Of a DNA stretch of 64,000 nucleotides, positions 42,207-52,877 are shown in pieces. The stretch lies in NCBI GenBank assembly GCA_037974335.1, contig CM075760.1:41606103-41670102 (forward strand), written 5' to 3'. The stretch is from Prionace glauca. Taxonomy: Eukaryota; Chordata; Chondrichthyes; Carcharhiniformes; Carcharhinidae. The position numbers and the translations under genes were made by a program. The notes beneath the pieces were generated by a model. That model saw only the letters and a program-made list of their open reading frames with translations. It was not told the DNA's origin and ran no database searches. How positions within the stretch are numbered: position 1 is the stretch's first letter; each line of letters opens with the position of its first letter.

Positions 42207-43870
42207 CACTTCCTGAGCTGCATTAATTTTTGGTCCTGAGTTAATCTGTGTGTATGAGGGATTCATTTGTCTGTGTTTGTTGATTTGTGTAGTTGTGTGT
42301 CTGTGTATATAATTTATTCTTCAGACATTGTAGATAATTTGTAAAATTTGTATAATTTATTCTTCAGACATTGTGGATATATGACTACTATTGTGTGAAG
42401 TCTCTGTATATTTATTAATGCCACTCTTAACGTGTGCTCGTGTTTCTGCCTATTTCAATGTGTGAATTTCTGTCACTCGAGTAATGTTTCCTTTCCTTTC
42501 TGTGTGTGTCTGGTCTGTTAACATGTTAGTGCATGTAAATCCGTGTTGATAGTTATTTTAACAATGTGTCAGCATATACCTGTGTTTCCATGTGTAGTAT
42601 TGTGTCCCGTGGTGTTCTGTTCTGTATGAGCATGTGAATGTTTGCATCCACATGTTTGTGTGAAAAAGCTTTGCTCTCTGTTCCTCTATATGCAGTGTGT
42701 TAATATTGTTACACGTATTTCCCTGTATAAGTGATAATGTGTATAACATTGTGGGTCTCTATATCTGTATTCATTTCAGCGAGAACGTGTGAGAATATGC
42801 ATTTGTTTGAGTGTGTGTATCTGTTTGTGTATGTTTTGGATCTGCATGCATGTTATCTGTCCGCATTGTGTGTACACATGTATGTGTTTGTGTTTGTGTC
42901 TGTGTACCTAGTCACGTATGTTTAGGTAAGTGTGTACTTGTGTGTTTGTATGTGGTTCTGCATGCGTTTATACATATTTGATAAGTTGTGTGCATGTTTT
43001 GTTTTGTGCCTTCTTGTACAAGTCCGTGTCTGTGTGTGCGGGTGTCTGCCCCCTTGTGCATGCATGTGTGTGTGTGTGTTTGTGTATGTGTGTGTGTGCA
43101 TGGTGCGTGTGGGACAGAGAGAGCGAAAGAGAAAGAGAGAGAGAGTATTTGTGTATGCATGTATTTTTGTTTGTATGTGTGTGGTCCATTAGTGTATTTG
43201 TGGGATCGTGCTTGTTTGAGTTCGTTTGTGCGTATATTGTGTGTTCTTCTGATCCATGAATGTGCATTTGTATTTCTGAATGTATGTGTTTTTGTTGTGT
43301 ATGTATTTGAGTGTATTGTATATTTGTGAGATTCTGTGTCTGTATTTGAATGTACCTGTCTATATTTCTGTGTGTGGGAATATGTGTATGCGTTTGTGTG
43401 TGTATATTAACATTCTGTATTCGTGTGCATATGTATGAGTATGTGTATTTGTGCAATTGTGTCCATGTGTCTGTGTGTGTGTATGCGTGTGTGTGTATGT
43501 GTGTATGAGTGTGTGAATGAGTGTGTGAGTGTGTAGTGTGTCTGTATGTGTGAGTGTGTGTATGTGAGAGTGTGTAGTGTGTCAGTGCTTGTGTGTGAGT
43601 GTGTGTGAGAGTGAGTGTGTGTATGCGTGTGTGTTTGTGTGTGTGTGAATGAGTGTGTGAGTGTGTAGTGTGTCTGTATGTGTGAGTGTGTGTGTGTGTA
43701 TGTGTGTGTGAGTGTGTGTGTGTGAGAGTGAGTGTGTGTGTGATTGTGTGTGAATGTATAGTGTGTGTTTGTGCAGTGTGTGTAGTGTGTGAGTGTGTGA
43801 GTGTGTGAGTGTGTGAGTATGTGAGAGTGAGTGTGTGAGTGTTTGTGTGAGTGTGTGAGTGTGGGTGTGT
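42070..43870. repeat. GT-rich simple-repeat region in the CH4-TM1 intron
   Basis: Pure (GT)n at about 42134-42204, a diffuse GTGTATTTGTGTG-type region to about 43440, and a dense GTGTGAGTGTGTG array from 43450 to 43870. The many His/Thr and Cys/Val open frames on both strands are artefacts. Confidence 0.9.
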
Positions 43871-43879
43871 ACGCCTATG

Positions 43880-44960
43880 TATGTATGTATAATTGTGACA
43901 GTTTTGGCAGTTTTATCAGTGTGTGTATTTTTTTAACTGTTGCTCCAAGTTTCACCGACCATAGTGAAGTGAATATGATCCAGACAACCCGAATAATGGA
44001 ACATATTTTCAATGTTTTGCTGGAGAAATGTATTTTATGTGAGGGGCACAGTGATATCAGGAGAGAGAATGAAATAATTGATTGATGCATCTCAGAGACC
44101 TCAAGGACAGAACAGTTAAAACCCGGGGAGGAATCTATGACTTGTTTAAATTTGTATCCTGGGAAATCAATGCCAGCAGATGATTAAAAGGAACAAGAGT
44201 GTTGAGACATTTTAAAATTATGTTGCATTCATATAGATATATTTCAATGATTAAGTTAATGATACTTCAAAATCTGTAGCAAGTAAACCGGAAACTAATT
44301 TGTACTGTTGGCAACTGGGTCGTTATAGTAGAGAACTGTTCCCTTCCAAACACGGGAGAGGGAGGAGAGTGAGCTCAGAGTTTCCCTCTCCCGACCCGGT
44401 GATACAATGTCCCTGATGGTTCTAACCACTGAGGAGGTAGAGGTGAGTGGATTAAATAATGACATTCCTCCTCTTTTCATTAGGAAGTTTTGGGACATGG
44501 ATTAACTACTGCTCCTCCCCTCTCTTTGCTGGGTTAGTGGGAATCCAGGAAGTTCACAATTTCACTCTCCCTCAATCCAATGGGGGGAATATTTCTCCAT
44601 GTTTTTTGTGTGTGACCCTCACTTCAGTTCCCAGTGGGTGCGGTGCAGTAGCTTAAAGAGGTGGTCAATGAGAGAAACAGGGACACGGAGATCTAAATGT
44701 TGTGTTTGTGTGTCAGACATGTTAAAAATGTCGGAGTGTTTTCCCCTCAGCGGGAGGAAAGTCAGTGAAGATATTTTGCAGAATCCTGTAATGAATGTGC
44801 TCTACTCTATCCCTGACCCAGTGTCTATCTCCGCTGGGAACACTGGTTCAACAATGTTGGGTCCGAGACATGAAAATATCTGACTCAAAATCAAAGATAT
44901 GGAAGTAAAACTGAAAAACAACCAATTAAACAATTGGGTATTTCATTGATCGTTAGAGGA
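43880..44960. other. CH4-TM1 intron next to CH4
   Basis: No repeat family or exon recognised. Part of the 3,544-base intron spliced out in the membrane form and 3' flank in the secreted form. Confidence 0.45.
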
Positions 44961-44967
44961 AAATGTT

Positions 44968-44982
44968 TTTATTCTTTTTATT
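44968..44982 (-). terminator. Two AATAAA signals for secreted IgM
   Basis: AATAAA occurs at 44977-44982 and again at 44968-44973 on the minus strand, 28-42 bases past the CH4 stop codon. The position fits the secretory poly(A) site of mu genes, which competes with CH4-to-TM1 splicing. Confidence 0.75.
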
Positions 44983-45009
44983 GTAGTTTTTAATGGAAGT
45001 GAGTGACTC

Positions 45010-45401
45010 TCATTGACATGAATTAACAGTGTCCATCAGTGCAAGGGAAATGTTCACAAAACTGGGTTTACCGCTGGATTTGTCAACTGTTCTGTTGATG
45101 ATCTTCAAGGGGATGGCTTCATGTCCCACCACACAGGAGTAAGAAGCGCCGCTGGACCATTCCTCTGCTGCAATGGATAACAGGCTGTACATGAAGAAGG
45201 AGCTATCGCCGTTCTCCGCCACCACCTCGGTGTTCCTGTAGTTCCCGGGATTCACCGGCTTGTCATTGACGGTCCACTTGACGAAGATCTCTCGGGGGGA
45301 GAAACCTCTCACTAAGCAGCTGAGGGAGACGAAACTCTGAGCGGAGACGTCTTCTGCCGAGGGCAGGAGGACAGAGACGACCGGTTCCCGCGGATTTGGA
45401 T
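45010..45401 (-). CDS. IgM heavy chain CH4 exon with secretory tail
   Basis: Acceptor TTTTCTGCAG then (G)[49 protein letters not shown], a C1-set domain with its two cysteines ([15 protein letters not shown]) and core Trp. The tail [22 protein letters not shown] is the mu tailpiece: N-glycosylation site NIS and penultimate Cys for polymerisation. A donor inside the exon (AGCG|GTAAAC, cut after 45072) lets the tail be replaced by TM1. Intact. Confidence 0.97.
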
Positions 45402-45594
45402 CTGCAGAAAATGTACAATAAATGTCAATAAACTGGAGAATTCTGGAGACAATGAAACCACAGGTTAAATCTCAGGAAAATGTGCTTCGCTTCTGATTTT
45501 AACTCTTCCCATTTTTGATTTGCAGCTTGGAGGGGAGGTGAACACAATTGTTTTCTCAGATAACTCAGGGGGGGTGGAGTGGAAAGATTCAGAA

Positions 45595-46195
45595 AGTTTA
45601 CAGCACAGAATCAGGCCATTCGGCCCAACTGATCTACTTTCCTTTTTGGTTTTCTGGTTTTTGATGCTCCACATCAGGCTCCTCCCTTCTTCTTCAATCT
45701 AAACCCAATAACATCGCCTTCAGTTCACTTTTCACTCATCAACACATCAAACTCCCCAGAAAAATATCAATCGGCCCAGAGTCATTCAGTTCAGCAGAGT
45801 TCGCCTCCCATTCTCCTTCGCTCTAAGGACAAAAGCCCCAGCTCCCTTAACCTTTCCTCATAAGACCTACCCTCCAAACCAGGCAGCATCCTGGTAAATC
45901 TCCTCTGCACTCTCTCCAATGCTTCCACATCCTTCTTATAGTGAGGTGACTAGAACTGCACACAATATTCCAAATGTGGTCTCACCAAGGCCCTGTACAC
46001 TTGCAGTATAACCCCACGGCTCTTAAACGCTAACCCCCTGTTAATAAACACTAACACACTTTAAGCCTTCTTCACGGCTCTATCCACTTGAGTGGCAACC
46101 TTCAGAGATCTGTGGATATGAACCCCGGGATCTTTCTGTTCCTCCACATTGCTCAGAACCCTGCTGTTGACCCTACATTTATTGCTTCAATCTCT
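45595..46195 (-). mobile_element. CR1-like LINE 3' fragment in the CH3-CH4 intron
   Basis: Tail 'acagcacagaatcaggccat' at the low end, then antisense of coding blocks ('cagctcccttaacctttcct', 'gtaaatctcctctgcactct', 'aacccaccgttaataaac'-like text). It fills most of the 802-base intron and ends about 10 bases from the CH3 splice donor. Confidence 0.85.
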
Positions 46196-46203
46196 CAGCT
46201 CAC

Positions 46204-46512
46204 CTGTTTCCTTGTGGATAGATGTTCTTAGAGGAGTCGGCAGATCCTGATGGCTCACCACGCACTCAAACACAGCCGCACTCAGCCAGGCTTGTGTGGA
46301 GATGCTTAATTTGCTGATCACGCTGTCACGATCCGCTCCGGGCTTTTCAGCAATCTCTGATTTCAAATACTTCCTGTCTCGGATCCAGGACACGTTAACT
46401 CCATCAGGAGCATGAGAAATGATGCAGGTTAAGGTCACGGTCGCCTCCAGTAAGACCTGTTCTATTGGTGGTGGCTGTATCTTCACTGTGGTATCAAGGC
46501 ACGGGAGAGGAT
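46204..46512 (-). CDS. IgM heavy chain CH3 exon
   Basis: Acceptor ATTCACAG then (G)[31 protein letters not shown], then [20 protein letters not shown] and [20 protein letters not shown], ending ...HKETG at ACAG|GTGAGC. Both Ig-fold cysteines and the Trp are present. The extra Cys in DPLPCLD suits inter-heavy-chain bonding known at this position in mu. 309 bases, phase 1 at both ends. Confidence 0.96.
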
Positions 46513-46954
46513 CTGTGAATGAGAAATGAAAATGAGCCCTAGTTCCCCTTCAGAAGCAGGACAGCAGTCTTCAGCCTGAAGGAGACAAAGTCGCCTTCAA
46601 TATATCAATCTCTAACTCTCGCCTTTCACCTTCCATGGCGAATGGGAAGCCAGCTTGCTGTATGGAATTATTCCCTGTATTAAATATTGGAGCAGCGGTA
46701 ACATTTCCATGAATCAGAATTGGAGAATTCCCAAACAAACACACCATCCTGATCTCAAGGAAAAAGTACTGACCGTTGGTTTATAAATAGGGTGGATACA
46801 CTTTCCAATATTTTACCCCTGTGCTGTGACCTGTGAAGCAGTCTAACACTTACTGTCTCTCCAAATTTTACCAGCAGTCTCAGGAACAAGCTGACATCAA
46901 GGCCACCTCACTCAGTATATTGCTTCAAACCGAAAGGGGGCACTCTTTTAAGGG

Positions 46955-47248
46955 GAGCCTGTAGTATATGGTGTTGTCAATGGACTTATATCCTAGGGCA
47001 AGACTCTGGGGACACAGATTCGAATCCCATCATTGCAAATGTGAAATTTGAATTTTGTAAACATCTATAATTAAAAGTTGAAATGGTTTTCATGAAGCTA
47101 TTGCTGTAAAACCCCTCCTAGTTCACAAATGTTCCTTACCAAAATTAACCTGCTGTCTTTATCTGGCCTGCCTTGCATGTGACTCCAGATTCACAGCAAC
47201 GTGAATGACACTTCAGTGCCCTCAGGTTTGGGAAATAAATGCACATCT
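46955..47248 (+). mobile_element. tRNA-derived SINE of a second type, in the CH2-CH3 intron
   Basis: The head has a B-box-like 'gattcgaatcccatcattgc', followed by 'tgaaatttgaattttgtaaa', 'attaaaagttgaaatggttt', 'tatctggcctgccttgcatg' and 'tgactccagattcacagcaa', ending near 'gggaaataaatgc'. This layout is one of the common elasmobranch tRNA-SINEs and differs in body and tail from the 18304-type. It is inserted antisense to the Ig gene. Confidence 0.75.
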
Positions 47249-47428
47249 CAGGAAGGGATAACAAAAAATTGTTTTTCTGATGAAATTCTGAATGAGATAT
47301 TGTCCTAATGCAGCAAACTACAGGACAATAACTCACAAGTTGTTCTATGCTTTGTACCAACTTTAATAGATCCCTAATTCTGATTAACATCAGAATGATA
47401 AGTGTTGTCCTGCGTTTGAGTATCTTAC

Positions 47429-47743
47429 CCCGAGATACGCTGATGTTCAGACTCTGAGTGTCTCCTCGGTGAGTGACCTGGCAGGTATAGACCGCTTTGC
47501 TGAACCATTCCCCAGCGGAGACTGTCAGCCGACTGCTGGCCGAGAAGTTCCCGTTCAATCGACAGGGGGGAGAGGTGACAATTCCTGAATGCGTGGGTTC
47601 CCCATTCTTCAGCCAACTCACTTCCATTGACCCTGGCTGGAAATCGATGATTGAACAGACGATGATTGCGAATTTCCTGTGTGAGATTTCTTCACTGGAA
47701 CTCACGGTGAGGATAAGAGTTGGATGGATCACAGGCGGAGGGC
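47429..47743 (-). CDS. IgM heavy chain CH2 exon
   Basis: Acceptor TTTTTCCCTGAAG then (T)[48 protein letters not shown], then [20 protein letters not shown] and ISVSRG to CGGG|GTAAGA. A complete C1-set domain with both cysteines and Trp. The SSSEEIS, LKNGEP and [13 protein letters not shown] strings are characteristic of shark mu CH2. 315 bases, phase 1. Confidence 0.96.
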
Positions 47744-47794
47744 CTTCAGGGAAAAAAAACAGATCAGTCATTTCCTGCAGAAGATGTGGATCAA

Positions 47795-48018
47795 TTAAAC
47801 TTTTGTCAACAGAGGGTAGTAAGGGCTTGGAAAGCCCTGTCTGCAGCATTGTGGACTCGCCAACTTTAAGGGCGTTCAAATGGTCAGTGGATACACATAT
47901 GGATAACATTGGAATAGTTTAGGTTAGAGGGTCATGAGATTGGTTTCACTGATCGGCGCAACATCGAGGGCCGAAGGGCCTGTACTGCGCTGTAATGGTC
48001 TATGTTCTATGTTCTAAC
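47795..48018 (+). mobile_element. LINE 3' end fragment in the CH1-CH2 intron
   Basis: 'gtggactcgccaactttaag', 'ggcgttcaaatggtcagtgg', tail 'gggccgaagggcctgtactg' and terminal 'tctatgttctatgttcta'. It lies antisense to the Ig gene and occupies half of the 410-base intron. Confidence 0.85.
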
Positions 48019-48153
48019 TCATTTGCAGTCAATAGACACTAACTGGACCAATCCAAAGGGCCAGATTGTGCACATCTATTTAAATGAGTTATAACCAAGG
48101 CCCTACATGTTAACCACAGTGTTTCTGTTTCACACAAGCTCCACAACACTTAC

Positions 48154-48453
48154 ATGGTATTTCAATGTTCTTGACTGAGCTGTTGTGTTGAACCTCACAG
48201 TCAATTCTGGGACATTCTCCCGCTGAGTCGCTGATGGTTAACTGGCTGCTCAGGGTGTAGGTTCCCTTCGTGTTTCTCACTGATGGATAAGTCTTAAACC
48301 CACTGGGGACCGTTTGCCCATTTTTCTTCCAGGTCACTTTGGAGACATCTGGAAGGTAATCCATCGCCAAACAGCCGAAGGTGATGGAGCCGCCGGAGTT
48401 CTGTTGCTGACAGGGGGAGACCAGGCCATACAGAGTGGGCGCAGACGGTGTCG
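48154..48453 (-). CDS. IgM heavy chain CH1 exon
   Basis: Acceptor TTCTTTCCCAG then (G)CG ACA CCG: ATPSAPTLYGLVSPCQQQNS, then FGCLAMDYLPDVSKVTWKKN, TYPSVRNTKGTYTLSSQLTI and CPRIDCEVQHNSSVKNIEIP, ending at CCAT|GTAAGT. It closely resembles known shark mu CH1, with both intradomain cysteines, the Trp and the LVSPC cysteine available for the light chain. 300 bases. NSS is a potential N-glycosylation site. Confidence 0.97.
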
Positions 48454-48539
48454 CTGGGAAAGAATAGCCAATTGAACAAGTTAGACTCTTGCGTTTATTA
48501 AGTCAACAAACATATTGTTACAAATAGGTTTCTATATTA

Positions 48540-48692
48540 GATATAGCTCTTGGTGTTAAAGGGATGAAGGGATGTGGGTAGTAGGTGTGATCAGGATAGT
48601 GATGAGCTCTGACCAAAGTGAAAGGCGGAGTAGGCTCCAAGGGCCGAATGGCCTACTCCAGCTTCTCTTTTCTATGTTTCTATCTCCAACAT
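48540..48692 (+). mobile_element. Short LINE/SINE tail fragment
   Basis: 'agggatgaagggatgtgggt' and 'aagggccgaatggcctactc' then 'cagcttctcttttctatgtt' is the tail of a CR1-like LINE or its SINE, 90 bases upstream of CH1 in the JH-CH1 intron. Confidence 0.6.
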
Positions 48693-48984
48693 TGATTTGA
48701 ATTATGAACTTATCCCTAATATTTCCCGATTAAATCTTTCATCCGCCTTTGCGATGATGTTACTTCTATCATTTGGGAATTGTCATCTCTGTAGAAACTC
48801 ATATCCCTGTCTCCACTTCTATCAAATTAGGAAGAAAAAACACATTCTGTTAGTCTCACAATGACATGTCATTCATTGGATTAACAGAGAACAGCAAAGA
48901 TTGTCTCCATTATTGCAGCAACTATTTATTTCTCAACAACAGCAGTGTGTGATGAACCGCTGTTTATTTCTCAAACAACAACAC

Positions 48985-49145
48985 TTTGTCATGAAGAAGT
49001 TCTCCCTTCATTCAGACTATCCACTCACCTGATGAGGGAGCTCCAACAGCTTGTGATTCCAAATAAACCTGTTGGACTTTAACCTGGTGTTGTGGGAATC
49101 CTTACTGTGCCCACACCAACCTCGCTCCGGCATCTCCACACTAGT
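48985..49145 (+). mobile_element. Penelope-like element 3' end, truncated
   Basis: 'ccactcacctgatgagggag', 'cagcttgtgattccaaataa', 'acctgttggactttaacctg' and 'gtgttgtgggaatccttact' match the right end of the 36538 and 25150 elements. There is no internal part. Confidence 0.7.
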
Positions 49146-49429
49146 TTTAGAAATTGCCTGTGTTCAAACTGATTGGTGCCCCTTCCTCTCTCCAACTCAC
49201 TGCCTCTCACTCCACAAAACGGAGATTAGTAACTTTGCTTCAAAAATACCTCCGGAATGAATACTTACTGAATGATCAGGAAACTCTAAATGTGATTATA
49301 AATTCAAATAAATCCAACACTGACTCATTGAAGGATCATACATTAATACCAAGAGTTTCCCATTTGGGCCCTGAAGTCTCCTCCATCATTCACTGAGATT
49401 ACAGATAAGCCGATTGTGGTGCTAGGTCT
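49146..49429. other. JH-CH1 intron, unique part
   Basis: No element recognised. Confidence 0.4.
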
Positions 49430-50190
49430 ATTCTGAACCTCCTCACTCTGCCCATCCATCACCCGCTCTCTACCCATTTCCCCCAGCTCTTTGCCTTTTC
49501 CCCTGGGTCTCTGCCTTTCACGGTGGCTCTTTTCCCCTTTTATCCAGCTCTCTGTATTTCCACCTGGCTCTCTACACTTTCCTCCAGCTCTGTGCCCTCT
49601 CCCCCGGCTCTCTGTTCTTTCCCTCAGCTCCCTACGCTGTCCCTCAGCTCTCTGCCCTCTGTCCCTGCTCCCTACCCTCTTTCTCCTTTCCCCCGGCTCT
49701 CTGACCTTTCCCCCTGACTCTCCTGCCCTTTCCCCTGGGCTCTCTGCCCTGTCCCTTGGCTCTCTGCCCTTTCTCCTGCCTCCCTGCCCTTTTTCGTGCC
49801 TCCCCGCACTTTTTCCTTGTTCTCTCCCCTTTCCCTGGTCTTTCTCCCCTTTCCCCCATCTCTCTGCCCTTCCTTTCGGCTCTCTCCCCTTTCCCTGGTC
49901 TCTCTGCCCTTTCCCCTTGCTCCCTGCCCTTTCCCCTCTCTCTCTTCTCTTTTCCACGGCTTTCCGCTCTGTTCCCCTGCTATGTGCCCTTTCTCCGGCC
50001 TCTCGGCCCTTCCCCCAGCTCTCTGCTGTTTCCCCTGGCTCTCAGCCCACCCCCACCCCGGCTCTCTGCCCTTTCCCACGCCTTCTGTTCTCCCCTGACT
50101 CTTTGTCATTGCCCCTGGCCCCGAGCCCCCAGCAATTCCCTCCAGCTCTCTGCACTCCCAGGGCAGCTCCCACCTTTGAACACCAAACTG
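49430..50190 (-). repeat. Switch-like G-rich tandem repeat in the JH-CH1 intron
   Basis: Degenerate units of about 20 bases. On the Ig coding strand (minus) they read GAGAGCTGGGGGAAAGGGCA-like, with runs of G and GAGC or GAGCT. Nine AGCT tetramers occur between 49480 and 50200, several as part of CAGAGAGCTG. The coding strand is thus G-rich and the template C-rich, the strand bias known from mammalian switch regions. The array starts about 1 kb upstream of CH1. Open frames over it are low-complexity artefacts. Confidence 0.85.
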
Positions 50191-50234
50191 CAGCTTGAGA
50201 TCTTTCTTCTCTCTCGTTGCAGACCCTCCCCACA

Positions 50235-52290
50235 CAGATTAAGTGAGTGTGAGTGAGAGAATGTGAGTGTGTGAGGGTGAGTGATTAGATGAGTCAGAGT
50301 GGATGAGTGATGTGTGAAGGAAGGTGGGTAAGTGAGGGTGAGTGAGTGAAGTTCTTTGAGTGAGGGTGAGTGATTGAGGGTGAGTAAGTGTGGGTGAGGG
50401 TGAGAGAGCGTGAGTAATTGAGGGTGTGTGTGAGAGGGTAGGTGAGTGAAGGTGGCTGAATGTGAGTGAAGGTGGCTGGATGAGTGTAGGTAAGCAAGAT
50501 TGAAATAATAAGGGAGAGTGAGTGAGGATGTGTGAAGGTTCGTGGAGATGGGTGAGTGGAAGTGAGTGAGATTGAGTGAATGAGGGTGTGAATGTAACTG
50601 TGTATGTAAGGGTTGAGATTAATAAGTCAGGGTGTGTTATTGAGGGTGGTGTGTGAGGGAGAATGAATGTGGATGGGTGGGAGAGTGAGGGTGATTGAGT
50701 GAAGGTGTTTGATGAGGATGAGTGATTGAGGATTTGTGAGTTAGGTTGCGTGATGTTGAGTGATGATGAGTATGTGAGCTTGTGTGAGTGAAGGTAGGTG
50801 TGTGAGTTTGAGTCAGTTTGAATGGGTGAGGTGGCATAAGTGAGAGAGAGACAGAGAGAGGGTCATTGAGTTGAGTCTGTGGGGGTGAGTGAGTGAGTGT
50901 GAGAGAATGGGGTGAAAGAGTGAGGGTAAGTGAGACTGAGTGAGACTGGGTGAGTGAGAACGGATTAGTTAGATGAGTGAATCAAGGTGAGTATGAATGT
51001 TGGTGACTGACTGAGGGTCTAAGTCAGTGAGTGAGGTTTAGTGAGTGAGGCTGAGTGAGTGATGGTGTATGACTGTGGGTGGCTGAGTGACAGTGAGTTA
51101 ATGAGGGCGCGTGAGGGTGAGTGCGTGAGGGTGAGTGAGTGAATGTGGGTGCGTGACTGAGGGTGTGAGAGTGAGTGAATGTGAGTGAGTCAGAGAGGGT
51201 GTGAGAATGAGTGAGTCAGGGTGAGTGATTGAGGTTGAACGAGTGAAGTTGAATGAGTGTTTGTGGGTGAGTGAGGATGGACGAGAGTGAGTGAGCAAAT
51301 ATGAGTGAGTGATTGTGAGTGAGTGAGGGTGTGAGGATGAGTGAATCAGGGCGTGTGTTTGCGTGAATGAATGAGCTTGAATGAGGGTGTGTGAGTGCTT
51401 GTGGGCGAGTGAGTGAGAATGGATGAGAGTGAGTGAGTGAGTATGAGTGAGTGATTGTGAGTGAGTGAGTGTGAGTGACTCAGGGTGAATCAGGATCCGT
51501 GAGTTTCTGAGGTTGAGTGCGTGAGGGCGAGTGCGTGAGGGTGGATGAGGGGGGATGAGTGAGTGGGGATGAGTGAGTGGGGATGAGTGAGTGGGGATGA
51601 GTGAGTGGAGGTGAGTGAGTGGGGGTGAGTGAGAGGGGGTGAGTGAGAGGGGGTGAGTGAGAGGGGGTGAGGGTGTGAGGGAGTGTGTGTGAGGGAGTGA
51701 GTGTGAGGGAGTGTGTGTGAGGGTGGATGAGTGAGCAAGGGTGAGTGAGTGAGCATGAGTGAGTAAGCGTGAATGAGGGTGAGTGAGTGAGGGTGAGTGA
51801 TTGGGGATGAGTGATTGTGGTTGAGTGTGTGAGGGTGAGTGAGTGAGGGTGAGTGAGAGAGAATGTGTCAGTGAGGAAAGGTGGGTAAGTGAGGGTGAGT
51901 GAGTGACGTTTTTTGAGTGAGGATGAGAGATTGAGGGTGAGTGAGAGAGAGTGTGTCAGTGAGGAAAGGTGGGTAAGTGAGGGTGAGTGAGTGAAGTTAT
52001 TTGAGTGACGATGAGAGATTGAGGGTGAGTGAGAGAGAGTGTGTCAGTGAGGGAAGGTGGGTAAGTGAGGGTGAGTGAGTGAAGTTATTTGAGTGAGGAT
52101 GAGAGATTGAGGATGAGTGATTGAGGGTGAGTGAGAGAGAGTGTGTCAGTGAGGAAAGGTGGGTAAGTGAGGGTGAGTGAGTGAAGTTATTTGAGTGAGG
52201 ATGAGAGATTGAGGGTGAGTGAGTGAAGTTATTTGAGTGAGGATGAGAGATTGAGGGTGAGTGAGTCAGTGTGGGTGAGGGTGAGAGAGT
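50235..52290 (+). repeat. 2-kb GTGAGTGAG-type repeat in the JH-CH1 intron
   Basis: Built from GTGAGTGAG, GGGTGAGTGA and GAGGGTGAGT words. From about 51850 to 52270 a higher-order unit of about 120 bases appears, with 'gtgtcagtgaggaaaggtgg' and 'gtaagtgagggtgagtgagt' recurring near 51870, 51955, 52045 and 52145. Purines and G lie on the plus strand, the template strand for Ig transcription, opposite to the neighbouring array. Confidence 0.9.
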
Positions 52291-52619
52291 CAGTGAGCCA
52301 CCTCTCCCTCTCCATTGATCTTTTCCCGATTCTCTCCATTGATCAGCTTTCAGTAACAGGGCTGTGTAAAGTCAGGAATCAGTGTAGATCACCGGGCAGC
52401 TGCTTTAATGTCGGGGCCTTTCTTTCAGAAACACGGATCAGTGAACAAATAGACAGACTGAGGGAGCTGGAAGGGAAGCTTCCAGCAAAACTAGGGTCAC
52501 ACAGGAATCAAACAGCAAGTTTACACCAGTATTGGGGAGCCAGGCGGACTTAGTCTCAGCCAGATCCCTTCTTATTGATTGTGTCTTTGTGTCCGGTGTA
52601 ACACATGGAAATCCCTACT
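52291..52619. other. JH-CH1 intron, unique part
   Basis: No element recognised apart from a small inverted repeat (GCTGGAAGGG / CTTCCAGC) near 52468-52487. Confidence 0.4.
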
Positions 52620-52850
52620 TCTGACCTCATGTTGGATGGAATGTGTCATTGATGAAGCAATAGAAGATTGTTGGTCCCAGAACAGCCCCCTGCCGAACTC
52701 CTGCAGTGATTTCTCAGCTTAGATGTTTGACCTCCAACAACCATCACCATCTTGTTTTGTGCTAAATATGACTCCAAACAGAGAACAATTTCCAGCTGAA
52801 ACTTATTCACATGAGTTTTACTCGGGCTCCTCGATCCCACCCTCATTCAA
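52620..52850 (-). mobile_element. LINE reverse transcriptase fragment, other family
   Basis: On the minus strand, near 52650-52720, the text encodes an RT box B of the form GVRQGAVLGPTIF followed by FINDTF. The surrounding sequence does not match the CR1-like copies elsewhere in the window, so this is a second LINE family. Short and decayed. Confidence 0.5.
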
Positions 52851-52877
52851 ATGTTACCGGGGGAGGGGGGAGGGGGT

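Noticed and set aside
42900-43460. Frames of 80-160 codons over the GT-rich part of the CH4-TM1 intron
   Set aside because: Simple-repeat artefacts on both strands.
46960-47040. tRNA-like head considered as a tRNA gene
   Set aside because: The B box is present but the body continues as a SINE, and no cloverleaf can be formed.
49343-50256. Open frames of 166-235 codons over the switch-like array
   Set aside because: Low-complexity repeat translations in all frames, inside the IgM intron.
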